Source: CAZTDD01 sp964612675 (lineage in GTDB: Bacteria; Hinthialibacterota; Hinthialibacteria; Hinthialibacterales; JAKPRU01). Taken from it: 42,724 bases of DNA. The stretch covers positions 1 through 42,724 of the forward strand of contig CAZTDD010000050.1 in NCBI GenBank assembly GCA_964612675.1, in the 5' to 3' direction. This document shows positions 17,530 to 26,441 of the stretch, one piece after another (the first letter of the stretch is position 1; each line of letters begins with the position of its first letter). A program made the translations under genes and the position numbers. The notes beneath the pieces were generated by a model that was not told the DNA's origin, did not search any database, and saw nothing but the letters and a program-made list of their open reading frames with translations.

Positions 17530-19953
17530 ATGAACAGACATGAATCGAACAGGAGGGGAAGAAAACGCTTGAGACGCCCTTCGCAATCGTTTCGTCTTCT
17601 GGAGATGACTGCCGGTGTACTAGTGGGAATATGCAGCATCGTTGCGGCGGTCTCCGCTTCCTCTACTTATTCCATAGTAATGCCGCCTTCGCTCGATGAT
17701 CATCCCGCTGTAGTGGCAATGGTCGGAGAAGTAGAGTCGGTGGTCGAGCGGGAAGGCTGGGGCATCGATCGGACAAACCAACCTACGGCCGGGACAGACC
17801 TCCGCGTCGAATTCGATCCCGACACAGACATTCCGGCTACCCCGTATTTCACTTTTTCCCGTGCGGACAACGATTTTGTTATCCGAGGATCTTCGCCGAC
17901 CGGCATCGCAGCAGGATTGGCCTGGCTCGCCGACAGAATCGCGGCGACCGGAGAATTCCCGTCGGAAACAACGAAATCACACTGCGCTTTCGAGCGACAC
18001 TATGTCAATGCCCCATCCATCCCCGACTCGCTCGGAGACAATACAGCGCCGAATTATGAGACCGTCCGCAGCCAGGTAAAAAAGCAGCTCGACGAAGTGG
18101 TTCTGTACGGCGGCACAGACATTCTGACCTACGGACGCAATCAGATGATTTGGCTGGGAGAATCGCCACCTCCGGAGGATATCGAAAGACGGCGTGCCGC
18201 GTATCGGGAGTTTATCCGTCTCGCTCATGAGTATGGATTGCGTGTCTTCCTGGTAGGAGACGAATTGGTGTATCACCCCGATTGGGTCGAGGCGTTTGAT
18301 GCGAGTCTCTGTACAAAAGATCCCCGTCTCTGGGAAATGATTCGAGGGAAATTCCGGAATTTCTTCGAAGCTGTACCTGAGGTCGACGGTATTCTCGTCA
18401 GAACGGGAGAAGTGATACCACGAGGCAATCTTCGCTCCTTCGATCTCGTTCATCATCGCTGCGAAAAAGAAAAGCGTTCTTTCGAATTCATCTATCAGCA
18501 AATCATTCAGACAATCCATAGCGTTGCCGTAGGCGAATTCGGAAAAGAATACATTCATCGAACGTGGGTGACAGGAAGTCACGAACAACACAGCATTGAA
18601 GATGTCTATCGAAGGATTTTCACACAGGAAATTCCTACGGAAAATCTGACTGTGTCGATAAAACTGACGCGTACGGATCAATGGCAGTTTCAACAATTGA
18701 ACCCCACGCTCGGTCTTTCACCGCATCGAACCAATGTCGAGGTCGAAACGGCACGTTTTCAGCGCAGAGGTGCGCCGATCATGGATTTCGCAGCGGAACG
18801 CGTCGCAAGCGGCCTTCAATTCGCTCTGCATCGAGGGGCTTCGAGTGTAAGCAATTCGATTTCATACGGCGATTCGCCGGCATTAGATGCAGCACGATAT
18901 ATGATCTGGCGTTTTTCATGGAATCCGGATGCAGACGCGAAAGAAGTTGTTACTGACTGGGCCGCGCGACAGTTTGGGCGAAAACACGCGGAGCGCGTGG
19001 CCGAAGTGTGTCTCTCTCTTGATAATGCGGTTCGCAACACATGGTATGTCCGACCGCTTGCCGTAACGCATTGGAATCCGTGTCCCCATGTGTATGTCGA
19101 CCGTTTTGCACTGAAGGGACTGCCACCGTGGGATCTCGGGGCCGGACAAGATCGATTTCTTTACGAATTATACCTTCAGGCGAAACCATGGATCAAAGAT
19201 ACGCTCGAAGAAATGCATCGGGGCATCTCCATTTGGATACGGGCACGGGATCGGTTTGCTGAAATCGCCGAAGAACTTCGAGACAAACAGGGGGCCGAAA
19301 CATTCCTTCACGACCTGCAACGCGGAACCTACGCCCTGGAACTCAATCGCGCCTACATGACCACTGTGTTTGCCTGCTACCGATACCGTGAAAACCCGAC
19401 CGAGGAAAAGCACGCGCGCCTGGGAAAATGTATCGTATTGCTGAAAACCGCCCTCGAAGAGCACAAACAAAACGATGGATTCTATGGCACGACGGCCATC
19501 GAAGTATTTCTGGATATCGCATCGCGTATCCACAGAGACGTTCACCAGGTGGAAATGGAGCTGGCTGAAGCTCCAGAACAGGATGAAATCCATGAAATGA
19601 TGGTCGATACCTCCAAACGCGACGCGGCTCTGCTTGCAGAGCATCCTGAGGCATATCCCGTCTTTCGCTGGTCGGCGACGGTCGACGGACGTGAGGTTCT
19701 CCATGTAAGCGAGAATTCCTGCCGTATCGAGCACCTCGTTGCGGACCCGCCGGGTGGAGTGAAAAAGGAATTTCTGCGCCCCTTTCCCAAAACGGGCAGG
19801 TACGTGCTCAACCGTATCGAAGGAAGGGGCTATGTTTATTTAATCGAACCGCCCGCTCCCGAAAACGACATGACCGCGAAAATAATTGTTGATGATCCGC
19901 TTCCCAGTTCGAATGTGCATCGTTTCGAACTCTGTGTAATTCCAGAGCGCTAA
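17530..19953 (+). CDS. Exported glycoside hydrolase-like protein (GH67/GH20-type architecture)
   Basis: An 807-residue protein. ATG 17530 follows AGGAGGAG with eight bases spacing. A basic N-region precedes a hydrophobic stretch (AGVLVGICSIVAAVSA), so it is exported or anchored. Residues about 30-140 resemble the accessory N-domain shared by GH67, GH20 and GH84 enzymes, ending in FVIRGSSPTGIAAGLAWLAD. Residues about 150-480 look like a TIM barrel (FIRLAHEYGLRVFLVGDEL; DGILVRTGEVIPRG). The C-terminal part is largely helical. This fits alpha-glucuronidase-like proteins, but I cannot place catalytic acids with confidence, and it may belong to an uncharacterised relative. It heads a same-strand set with the next two genes. 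Confidence 0.55.
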   Translation: MNRHESNRRGRKRLRRPSQSFRLLEMTAGVLVGICSIVAAVSASSTYSIVMPPSLDDHPAVVAMVGEVESVVEREGWGIDRTNQPTAGTDLRVEFDPDTDIPATPYFTFSRADNDFVIRGSSPTGIAAGLAWLADRIAATGEFPSETTKSHCAFERHYVNAPSIPDSLGDNTAPNYETVRSQVKKQLDEVVLYGGTDILTYGRNQMIWLGESPPPEDIERRRAAYREFIRLAHEYGLRVFLVGDELVYHPDWVEAFDASLCTKDPRLWEMIRGKFRNFFEAVPEVDGILVRTGEVIPRGNLRSFDLVHHRCEKEKRSFEFIYQQIIQTIHSVAVGEFGKEYIHRTWVTGSHEQHSIEDVYRRIFTQEIPTENLTVSIKLTRTDQWQFQQLNPTLGLSPHRTNVEVETARFQRRGAPIMDFAAERVASGLQFALHRGASSVSNSISYGDSPALDAARYMIWRFSWNPDADAKEVVTDWAARQFGRKHAERVAEVCLSLDNAVRNTWYVRPLAVTHWNPCPHVYVDRFALKGLPPWDLGAGQDRFLYELYLQAKPWIKDTLEEMHRGISIWIRARDRFAEIAEELRDKQGAETFLHDLQRGTYALELNRAYMTTVFACYRYRENPTEEKHARLGKCIVLLKTALEEHKQNDGFYGTTAIEVFLDIASRIHRDVHQVEMELAEAPEQDEIHEMMVDTSKRDAALLAEHPEAYPVFRWSATVDGREVLHVSENSCRIEHLVADPPGGVKKEFLRPFPKTGRYVLNRIEGRGYVYLIEPPAPENDMTAKIIVDDPLPSSNVHRFELCVIPER

Positions 19954-19976
19954 TCGGGAATGAAAGGTCAACGTCG

Positions 19977-20348
19977 ATGGAAGAAAACAGAACGGAACCG
20001 GAACTCGAGATGCTGAAACCCATTCCGAACGAGATTCTGGACATTCAGCGTGTTCAGCTCGTTCTGGCGGAGAAGCGGACCAGCCTCGCTGTCATGCGCA
20101 CCGGAATTGCGGTGTTCACACTTCCTCTCTCCGTTATTACGGTATTGATCGCAACCTCGAGATATTACAATTTTCTGGACAACTACGTCTTGCTCGTTCC
20201 TTTATTGTCAATCTGCGCCGGGCTGGTCGTGTTGGGCGTCTATCTTGTGCATAAATCAGTTTTGCGCTTAAGACGACAAGAGTCTTTGATTGAAGAAATC
20301 AAGAAAGAAGATCCGGTTTTATCAAAGTATTTGGAGAATCGCCTTTAG
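19977..20348 (+). CDS. DUF202-like small membrane protein
   Basis: A 123-residue protein. The phrase LAEKRTSLAVMRTGIAVFTLPLS matches the DUF202 (YidH-like) signature, with Arg-Thr at the entrance of the first membrane helix. A second helix lies at about 70-92, followed by a basic, charged C-terminal tail. AAAGG precedes ATG 19977 by nine bases, and the gene starts 23 bp after the previous stop, so cotranscription is likely. The family's function is unknown. Confidence 0.65.
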   Translation: MEENRTEPELEMLKPIPNEILDIQRVQLVLAEKRTSLAVMRTGIAVFTLPLSVITVLIATSRYYNFLDNYVLLVPLLSICAGLVVLGVYLVHKSVLRLRRQESLIEEIKKEDPVLSKYLENRL

Positions 20349-20413
20349 AAATACGAATCAAAGTCCAGTAGTTCATTAACAGTCCAAGCATACGGCACAC
20401 GTGGAGGCTGAAG

Positions 20414-22039
20414 ATGCGGAACATTTTGCTTATCGGATGTGGTTTCCTTTTACTATCCATCGCAGTTCAAGGACAGGGAGAGGTGGAAATGATCTCTTTT
20501 AAGGGAAAAGTGGTGGACTCGGAGAGCGCCGAGTGTATTCCCTGCCGTATATATATCCAAGGAGAGGACGGTACGTGGCATTTTCCTAATTCAGCCTCTC
20601 CGGGAGGTTCGGCGATACCGTACAAAGTACAACGAGGTCCAAACAGCTTCGAATACCACACGACCCTCTCCGCCCATCCCTTCACAGTCGATCTGAAACC
20701 AGGCACCTACACCTTTCGAGTCGAGCGGGGCAAAGAGTACTTCACAGAAACAACTGAGATCGACCTCCTCTCAAATTCTTCCGAGCGTACGTTCCAACTG
20801 AAACGATGGATCGACATGGCCGACAGAGGATGGTTTTCGGGCGATACTCACGTTCATCGTACGCTGGAAGACCTTCCGAATGTCATGATGGCGGAAGACG
20901 TAAATGTCGGGTTGCCTCTGCTTTATTGGGTGACCGAAGCGTTCACACCGCCGGCTCAGGGCCGTGGAAGTGTCCGGAAGAAGATAGAAGCGGAGGTAAT
21001 TTCTCTCGATTCGACGCATGTTATTTATCCGTTGAATACCGAATATGAGATATTTACAGTCGACGGAAAAGGACACACGCTGGGGGCCTTTTTCATTTTG
21101 AATCACAAATCGATTTTCGAGAAAGGTGTCCCGCCGGTAAAGCCCATTGCGGAAAAAGCCGACAAAGAGGGAGCTCTTTTGGAGTTGGACAAGCACGCGT
21201 GGCCCTGGTCGATGATGCTCGTTCCGGTTATGGATATCGACCTTTATGAATTGGCGAATAACCATCTGTGGCAGACACAGTTTGGATTTCCACAGTTCGG
21301 CGAATCGCCGGCTGACTACATGAACGTCGAAACGGACGAAAATGGTCTGACCGAGTGGGGTTGGATCGATTACGGCTTCAAGAACTACTATGCGCTGCTG
21401 AATACGGGATTCCGCATCAGGCCGACGGCGGGTACCGCTAACGGTGTTCATCCCGTCCCTCTCGGATTCGGTCGCGTGTATGTATATCTCGATAACGGTT
21501 TCGACTACGACAAGTGGATGGAGGGACTGGATGCCGGGAGAAGTTTCGTTACTACCGGGCCGATGCTGTTTGTAGAAGTGAATGGAGAGAAACCCGGGCA
21601 TCTGTTTAAGCAGGAAACCGCCGACCCACCGAGATTTCATTTATCTGGATCTGCGGTCAGCGCACATCCGCTTGACAGAATCGAGATTGTATTGGACGGG
21701 ATGATCATTGAATCGTTGCAGCCGGAAAACAGGGAGAACGAAAAGGGAGCATTCGAGAATTCCTTTGAAACGGAGTTCGCTGTGTACACCTCCTCGTGGG
21801 CTGCAGTACGTTGTTTTGAAGAGCGCCCGGACGGTCGGATACGCTTTGCCCACACGGCCCCGTTCCACGTTGAACTTCCGGGCCACCCTGCGAGAGCACG
21901 CAGGCCGGAGGTCGAGTACCTTGTGAGGCGCGTTCAAGAGCAGATCGATAGAAATAAGGGAGTGCTCCCGGAAGAAGCGTTGGATGAATATCGGGCGGCC
22001 CTCGGTGTATACAAAGACATGGCGCGAGGGCCGAGGTGA
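20414..22039 (+). CDS. CehA/McbA-type PHP-fold metallohydrolase, exported
   Basis: A 541-residue protein with a signal peptide (MRNILLIGCGFLLLSIAVQGQ) and GGAG seven bases upstream of ATG 20414. Residues about 28-130 form a beta-sandwich resembling a carboxypeptidase-regulatory fold. The catalytic part opens with GDTHVHR (Asp144, His146, His148), the first metal-ligand motif of the PHP superfamily as found in CehA/McbA hydrolases. Further His residues follow (for example NHK and DKHAWPW), and GLDAGRSFVTTGPMLFVEVNG is the typical end of this family. Family members hydrolyse esters such as carbaryl or act as phosphoesterases. The natural substrate here is unknown. It is the third gene of the 17530-22039 set. 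Confidence 0.82.
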   Translation: MRNILLIGCGFLLLSIAVQGQGEVEMISFKGKVVDSESAECIPCRIYIQGEDGTWHFPNSASPGGSAIPYKVQRGPNSFEYHTTLSAHPFTVDLKPGTYTFRVERGKEYFTETTEIDLLSNSSERTFQLKRWIDMADRGWFSGDTHVHRTLEDLPNVMMAEDVNVGLPLLYWVTEAFTPPAQGRGSVRKKIEAEVISLDSTHVIYPLNTEYEIFTVDGKGHTLGAFFILNHKSIFEKGVPPVKPIAEKADKEGALLELDKHAWPWSMMLVPVMDIDLYELANNHLWQTQFGFPQFGESPADYMNVETDENGLTEWGWIDYGFKNYYALLNTGFRIRPTAGTANGVHPVPLGFGRVYVYLDNGFDYDKWMEGLDAGRSFVTTGPMLFVEVNGEKPGHLFKQETADPPRFHLSGSAVSAHPLDRIEIVLDGMIIESLQPENRENEKGAFENSFETEFAVYTSSWAAVRCFEERPDGRIRFAHTAPFHVELPGHPARARRPEVEYLVRRVQEQIDRNKGVLPEEALDEYRAALGVYKDMARGPR

Positions 22040-22101
22040 GACATCTTATCGTAAGGAATAGGTATTTGTTGCAATAGTCGCATTTAGGTCCATTCAGGTT
22101 A

Positions 22102-22129
22102 TTGACAAAGTAATAAAACTGTGTATTCT
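22102..22129 (+). promoter_or_regulatory. Probable promoter of the DUF262-HEPN module
   Basis: A consensus TTGACA (22102-22107) is followed after 16 bp by TATTCT (22124-22129). The local sequence is markedly AT-rich. The expected start near 22136 would leave a leader of about 155 nt before ATG 22293, giving room for operator control. Confidence 0.65.
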
Positions 22130-22235
22130 ATATGCAAAAGATAAGTGCATCTACTATCAGTCGGTCGGGTACGAATCACTAATGGCGTCGAACACCTTTT
22201 ATATACGTGTCATTCCATGCCTCGTGCCGTACTAG

Positions 22236-22249
22236 ACATCGATCGATGT
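22236..22249. promoter_or_regulatory. 14-bp perfect palindrome in the module's leader
   Basis: ACATCGATCGATGT is a perfect 14-bp palindrome lying 43 bp before the DUF262 start codon, inside the predicted leader. It could be an operator for an autoregulator or a hairpin in the mRNA. No DNA-binding protein is encoded in the module itself, unless the ParB-like DUF262 fold does this. Confidence 0.5.
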
Positions 22250-22292
22250 ACTGGAAAAAAGTAAATGAGTAAAGACATAATGGAGCGATAAG

Positions 22293-23408
22293 ATGAGTCA
22301 CGCTATACACGAAACGCCAGGAATCGCTGATGCCGAATTAACCTCAGAAAAGGAAAGTATACTTGACCTCTCAGAGCAGGAAGACGAGGAGGCCGCTGTC
22401 GACGTACGTTACCGGATTACCAGCTACGGGGCCGACTATCCGGTTGACAGCCTTGTTAAGCGTCTACGTAGCGGGAGTATCGAGATTCCGTCATTCCAAA
22501 GGGGCTATGTATGGTCATGGGGACAAGCCTCACGCTTCGTCGAGTCTCTCCTCCTTGGCCTGCCTGTTCCCGGTATTTTCCTGTCAAGGGATACTGAGAC
22601 TCAGAAGCTTTGGATTATTGACGGCCAGCAAAGATTAAAGACTCTGTGGTACTTCTACGACGGAATACTGAACCGGAGAGAATTCAGGCTGAGCGGAGTA
22701 AATCAAGAATTTCAGGGCGTCAGTTACAAAACTCTCAATCGTGAAGATCAGTTAAGGTTGGACGATTCTATTATCCACGCAACTATTGTCCGGCAAGATG
22801 ACCCAAAAGAGGCGGATCACTCGAGCATTTACCTCGTCTTCGAGAGACTAAATACAGGAGGTACTGCCTTAAGCCCACAAGAAATTAGAACATGCGTCTA
22901 TCGAGGCGAGTTTTGTGATCTGCTGCTGGAACTCAACAAATACGATCAGTGGCGTGAGCTGTATGGTCCAAAAAGTAAGAGGGCAAAAGATCAAGAATTT
23001 ATCCTTCGTTTTTTCGCCCTGTTCTTTGATTTAGAAAAGTATCGACGTCCCATGAAGATCTTTTTGAATGACTTTATGGCCTCGAATCAAAGGCTCAATC
23101 GTTTTTCAGCAAAGGATCTGAGAGCTCTGTTCGAACACACTGTGTCATTTGCGCTTGAGCAATTAGGTCCCTCCGGTTTTCGGCCTGAACGCAACCTCAA
23201 TGCGGCAGTCACAGATGCGTTGCTCGTGGGTACGGCTCACAGACTCAAGCAAGGAGATATCGTAGATGCCGCAGCATATAGGGATGCACACGCTCGATTG
23301 ATCCGTTCGGAGGAGTTCTTAACCAGCACAAAATACAGTACGACGAACCCTGAGAACGTCCGTACCAGAATACGACTTGCAATCGATGCATTTGAGGGAG
23401 TCGAATGA
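22293..23408 (+). CDS. DUF262 (GmrSD N-domain / ParB-like) protein
   Basis: A 371-residue protein. GGAG (22282-22285) precedes ATG 22293. IPSFQRGYVWS (residues 65-75) and IIDGQQRLKTL (108-118, DGQQR at 110-114) are the two signature motifs of DUF262, the ParB/sulfiredoxin-like NTPase-type domain of type IV restriction enzymes (GmrSD, BrxU) and SspE. Residues about 150-370 are helical. The HNH (DUF1524) nuclease domain usually fused at the C-terminus in GmrD-type proteins is missing. Instead a HEPN protein is encoded with a 4-bp overlap (ATGA), so this protein is probably the sensing or NTP-hydrolysing half of a two-component effector system. Confidence 0.88.
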   Translation: MSHAIHETPGIADAELTSEKESILDLSEQEDEEAAVDVRYRITSYGADYPVDSLVKRLRSGSIEIPSFQRGYVWSWGQASRFVESLLLGLPVPGIFLSRDTETQKLWIIDGQQRLKTLWYFYDGILNRREFRLSGVNQEFQGVSYKTLNREDQLRLDDSIIHATIVRQDDPKEADHSSIYLVFERLNTGGTALSPQEIRTCVYRGEFCDLLLELNKYDQWRELYGPKSKRAKDQEFILRFFALFFDLEKYRRPMKIFLNDFMASNQRLNRFSAKDLRALFEHTVSFALEQLGPSGFRPERNLNAAVTDALLVGTAHRLKQGDIVDAAAYRDAHARLIRSEEFLTSTKYSTTNPENVRTRIRLAIDAFEGVE

Positions 23409-23863
23409 GCTTCGGCGAGCGACAGAGGATAGAACACCGAATCGCAATCCTCATTGAGAAAGCGGATGCTTTGCAGGACGATGAGCTAAAATCTGAAGTA
23501 TCCCGATATCTGTGCATTCTATCCTCGGGATTCGTGGAAGTGGCTTGTCGCGACATCGTTCAGAAATATGTCGCCAGCCGGTCTTCGCCTGAGGTCCAGC
23601 GTTTCGTACGTGCTTATATGACAAGATTCAGGAATCCCAGAAAACAACAAATAATTAACCTATACAGTTCACTTGATCCCGAAAAAGCCCAACAGTTGGA
23701 AAGCATTATTGATGAGGAACTCTGGGAAGCTATATCGAGTATTATGGGACAACGAAACGTATTAGCTCACGGCGGCAGCTCTGGAATATCGCTGGCGAGG
23801 ATAAAGGACTATTACCAACGCGCTTCGAAGTTGCTGAAACAGATAGAAAACGAATTTTTATAA
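23405..23863 (+). CDS. HEPN-domain protein, probable ribonuclease effector
   Basis: A 152-residue, nearly all-helical protein. RNVLAHGG near the C-terminus provides the HEPN catalytic motif R-x4-H (Arg117, His122, polar Asn118). The N-terminal region (SRYLCILSSGFVEVACRDIV) matches the first HEPN helices of RiboL-PSP or MAE_28990-type families. HEPN dimers cut RNA in toxin-antitoxin, CRISPR and abortive-infection systems. The start codon overlaps the DUF262 stop (ATGA at 23405-23408), so translation is coupled and a fixed stoichiometry is likely. No nucleotidyltransferase (MNT) or other standard HEPN antitoxin is adjacent. Confidence 0.82.
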   Translation: MSFGERQRIEHRIAILIEKADALQDDELKSEVSRYLCILSSGFVEVACRDIVQKYVASRSSPEVQRFVRAYMTRFRNPRKQQIINLYSSLDPEKAQQLESIIDEELWEAISSIMGQRNVLAHGGSSGISLARIKDYYQRASKLLKQIENEFL

Positions 23864-24016
23864 CGAATCTTCGCTCTGCAATGAAGAAGGGCTTCAACGA
23901 GTGAGTCTCAAATGTGTTCTCGGTGCATTCTGTGAGGATGACGACAAGAATCCGTTGTATTGTCAGAATGATCTATGGCTTTCAAGACGACTTTTTTTCG
24001 GAAAGGTATATGATGC

Positions 24017-24427
24017 ATGTGCCCCGAATGTGAAGAGCCTCTTATTGCGTACGAACTTGAAGGAATCGAAATCGACCGGTGTATCACCTGCGGCGGAACC
24101 TGGCTCGATACCGGCGAACTGGAATTGATCGCCGAGCGGGCCGGTGCGGAGCCGGGCGGCCTTTCCGATGCCATCGAGAACGCAAAACCTGTCGCACACG
24201 AGAAGAGACGCTGTCCGCGATGCGGCAAGAAATTGCAGACAATCTTGCTTGATAAAGGCGAAAAAGTCGAAGTCGAACGGTGTCCTCTCGGTCACGGACT
24301 CTGGTTCGATAAGGGAGAGATGGTTACAGCCATCCGCTCATTCGATCAAGGCGAAGAAGGTGCGGTTGCTCGCTTCTTCGAGGATCTATATCGGTACGAG
24401 ATCAATACGGGAGAAAAAGGAGACTGA
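24017..24427 (+). CDS. Double TFIIB-type zinc-ribbon protein
   Basis: A 136-residue protein with two zinc ribbons. The first has Cys2, Cys5, Cys22 and Cys25, continuing as CGGTWLDTGEL. The second has Cys66, Cys69, Cys89 and His93, continuing as GLWFDKGEM. This W-(L/F)-D-x-GE pattern is the zf-TFIIB family of small bacterial proteins, often found beside membrane proteases. A GAAAGG lies ten bases before ATG 24017. The next gene starts after one base, so the two are translationally close. Cytoplasmic; likely an adaptor for the LemA/HtpX-like proteins that follow. Confidence 0.85.
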   Translation: MCPECEEPLIAYELEGIEIDRCITCGGTWLDTGELELIAERAGAEPGGLSDAIENAKPVAHEKRRCPRCGKKLQTILLDKGEKVEVERCPLGHGLWFDKGEMVTAIRSFDQGEEGAVARFFEDLYRYEINTGEKGD

Positions 24428-24428
24428 T

Positions 24429-25001
24429 ATGTTGGCTGTAGGAGTTGTCGCCGCCCTTATCCTTGTGGCTGTCGTAATTCTGGTGTTCGTGATCATCGGT
24501 ATTTACAACCGCCTCGTGCGAATGCGAAACGAGGTCAAAAATGCCTGGTCGCAAATCGATGTTCAGCTCAAACGACGCCATGATCTGATTCCGAATCTTG
24601 TCGAGACGGTCAAGGGGTACGCCGGACACGAAAAGAGTACGCTTGAAGAGGTGACGCGCGCCCGCTCGCAGGCGGTCTCCGCCTCGGGCTCGGGTCCCGC
24701 AGAGCAGATGCAGGCCGAGCAACAATTGACCGGTGCCCTTGGGCGATTGATGCTGGTGGTCGAGCAATATCCCGATCTGAAAGCCAATCAAAACTTCCTC
24801 GCTCTGCAGGAAGAACTCACTTCGACGGAAAACAAAATCGGTTTTGCACGCCAGTTCTATAACGATTCTGTCATGAACTACAATACAAGGATCCAAAGCG
24901 TCCCGGCGAATATCATTGCAGGCATGTTCAATTTCAAGGAAGAACCTTTCTTTGAAGTCGAGGATCAAGCCGAACGGGAAGCACCGCAGGTAAAATTCTG
25001 A
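24429..25001 (+). CDS. lemA: LemA family membrane protein
   Basis: A 190-residue protein. ATG 24429 follows AAAAGGAG. A single membrane helix (residues about 5-25) precedes the LemA core YNRLVRMRNEVKNAWSQIDV and then LKRRHDLIPNLVETVKGYA, with the later SVMNYNTRIQSVPAN segment. LemA proteins form a helical bundle anchored in the membrane and are frequently encoded with HtpX-like M48 proteases or TPM-domain proteins; the exact role is not settled. It is the central gene of a three-gene operon (zinc ribbon, LemA, M48 protease). Confidence 0.95.
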   Translation: MLAVGVVAALILVAVVILVFVIIGIYNRLVRMRNEVKNAWSQIDVQLKRRHDLIPNLVETVKGYAGHEKSTLEEVTRARSQAVSASGSGPAEQMQAEQQLTGALGRLMLVVEQYPDLKANQNFLALQEELTSTENKIGFARQFYNDSVMNYNTRIQSVPANIIAGMFNFKEEPFFEVEDQAEREAPQVKF

Positions 25002-25040
25002 TCCGAAAACGGGATTAGGGCAGGTAGGTTAACGGGAACT

Positions 25041-26435
25041 ATGTGGGAAGCGATCCGAAAGAACAACCGCCGCTCCTATGTGCTCATTACTCTGATGGGC
25101 ATCGTGCTGGTTGTACTTGGATTTGCCATTGGGGCGACTGTAGATCCGCAGATGGGTGGCGCATTCGGTGCGCTCATCGCGGTAGGGATCTGGTTTATCC
25201 TGTGTCTTGTCGCAATGTTCAGCGGAGATCGCTTGCTGCTGGCAAGTTCCAGCGCCCATAAAATCGAGAAAAAGGACGCTCCCAAATTGTGGAACGTCAT
25301 CGAAGAGATGACCATTGCCTCGGGTCTCGGCAAAATGCCCGATGTTTACGTCATCGAAGACCATGTCCCGAATGCATTCGCTGTCGGTAAGAAACCCGAA
25401 AAGGCGGCGGTCGCTGTCACTACCGGCCTGTTGAAACGCTTAAATCGGGATGAACTTCAAGGTGTAGTCGCCCACGAAATCGGTCATATTCGAAATCTCG
25501 ATGTTCGCTTTATGACCATCGCTTCCGTCATGCTCGGCAGTATTGTCGTTATTTCCGAATTCTTCTTGCGCTCGCTGTTCTACGGGGGACGGAGGCGGTC
25601 TTCGCGTTCATCCAAAGGAGGCGGCCAGGCACAGCTGGCCATCCTGGCCGCTGCGATTCTGTTGGCTATACTCGCGCCTATCCTCGCTAGGATGTTGTAT
25701 TTTGCGTGTTCGCGTCAGCGGGAGTATCTCGCGGACGCCTCCGCCGCACGGTTCACACGCTACCCGGCGGGGCTGGCGTCCGCCCTAGAGAAAATATCCA
25801 AGCGCGCGGTCGGAAAGCGAAAAGTGAGCAAAGCGCTGGCGCCGTTGTATATCGTCAATCCTTTACAAGGCCCGTCGGCATGGAGTCTGTTCTCAACCCA
25901 TCCCCCCACAGAAAAACGTATCCAGATTCTCCGCAGCATGGGCGGTCTCGCCGGGTATATGGCGTACGAACAGGCCTATAAGCAGGTCCACGGAGAAAGA
26001 AAACGATGTATCGACAGCCAGACGATCGAGTCCGATGAAGACATCGCAGTCCGTAGCCCTGTACCCGATACCGAAGTAAAAAAGGACGCCGTCCAGCGCG
26101 CACAGGAGGTCGGCGACCTGATTGACAGTCTGGTACGATTCCTGATCATCCCGTGCGCATGTGGCGTACGAATCAAAGTGCCGCCTGAATCCAAACAACA
26201 GAAAATCCCTTGCCCACGCTGCGGCCGTAAGCATTCTATCTCAGAAGCCAAACAGTTAAAATCCGGAAACCAGGAGGGCAATAATCTCGAACCGATGCAA
26301 TACCGTAGACAAGGAACGGGCTGGGAATCGGTCGAGTGTTCCTGTGGCAAAAGAATGCAGCTCAGTCCAGGATTTCAGGGCAAGAAGATCAAATGTTCGA
26401 ATTGCGACCGAGAGATCGAAATTGTGGATTCCTGA
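25041..26435 (+). CDS. HtpX-like M48 membrane metalloprotease with C-terminal zinc ribbons
   Basis: A 464-residue protein, longer than the roughly 290 of classical HtpX. Two membrane helices lie at about 14-60. The HEIGH motif gives zinc ligands His145 and His149 with catalytic Glu146, and REYLADASAARF gives the third ligand Glu228. Further membrane segments lie at about 155-215, and the conserved STHPPTEKRI follows. After residue 365 come two extra ribbons, CAC...CPRC (Cys372, 374, 391, 394) and CSC...CSNC (Cys433, 435, 452, 455). Likely degrades damaged membrane proteins. The ribbons may recruit substrates or the upstream zinc-ribbon protein. It converges with the CPBP gene, with 6 bp between stops. 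Confidence 0.9.
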   Translation: MWEAIRKNNRRSYVLITLMGIVLVVLGFAIGATVDPQMGGAFGALIAVGIWFILCLVAMFSGDRLLLASSSAHKIEKKDAPKLWNVIEEMTIASGLGKMPDVYVIEDHVPNAFAVGKKPEKAAVAVTTGLLKRLNRDELQGVVAHEIGHIRNLDVRFMTIASVMLGSIVVISEFFLRSLFYGGRRRSSRSSKGGGQAQLAILAAAILLAILAPILARMLYFACSRQREYLADASAARFTRYPAGLASALEKISKRAVGKRKVSKALAPLYIVNPLQGPSAWSLFSTHPPTEKRIQILRSMGGLAGYMAYEQAYKQVHGERKRCIDSQTIESDEDIAVRSPVPDTEVKKDAVQRAQEVGDLIDSLVRFLIIPCACGVRIKVPPESKQQKIPCPRCGRKHSISEAKQLKSGNQEGNNLEPMQYRRQGTGWESVECSCGKRMQLSPGFQGKKIKCSNCDREIEIVDS

Positions 26436-26441
26436 TATTTC

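Noticed and set aside
17235..17639. 135-residue N-terminal extension of the lamin-tail protein
   Set aside because: It would bury the signal peptide and overlap the divergent gene's ribosome site and start.
20771..21640. 289-residue minus-strand open frame
   Set aside because: Shadow of the PHP metallohydrolase gene.
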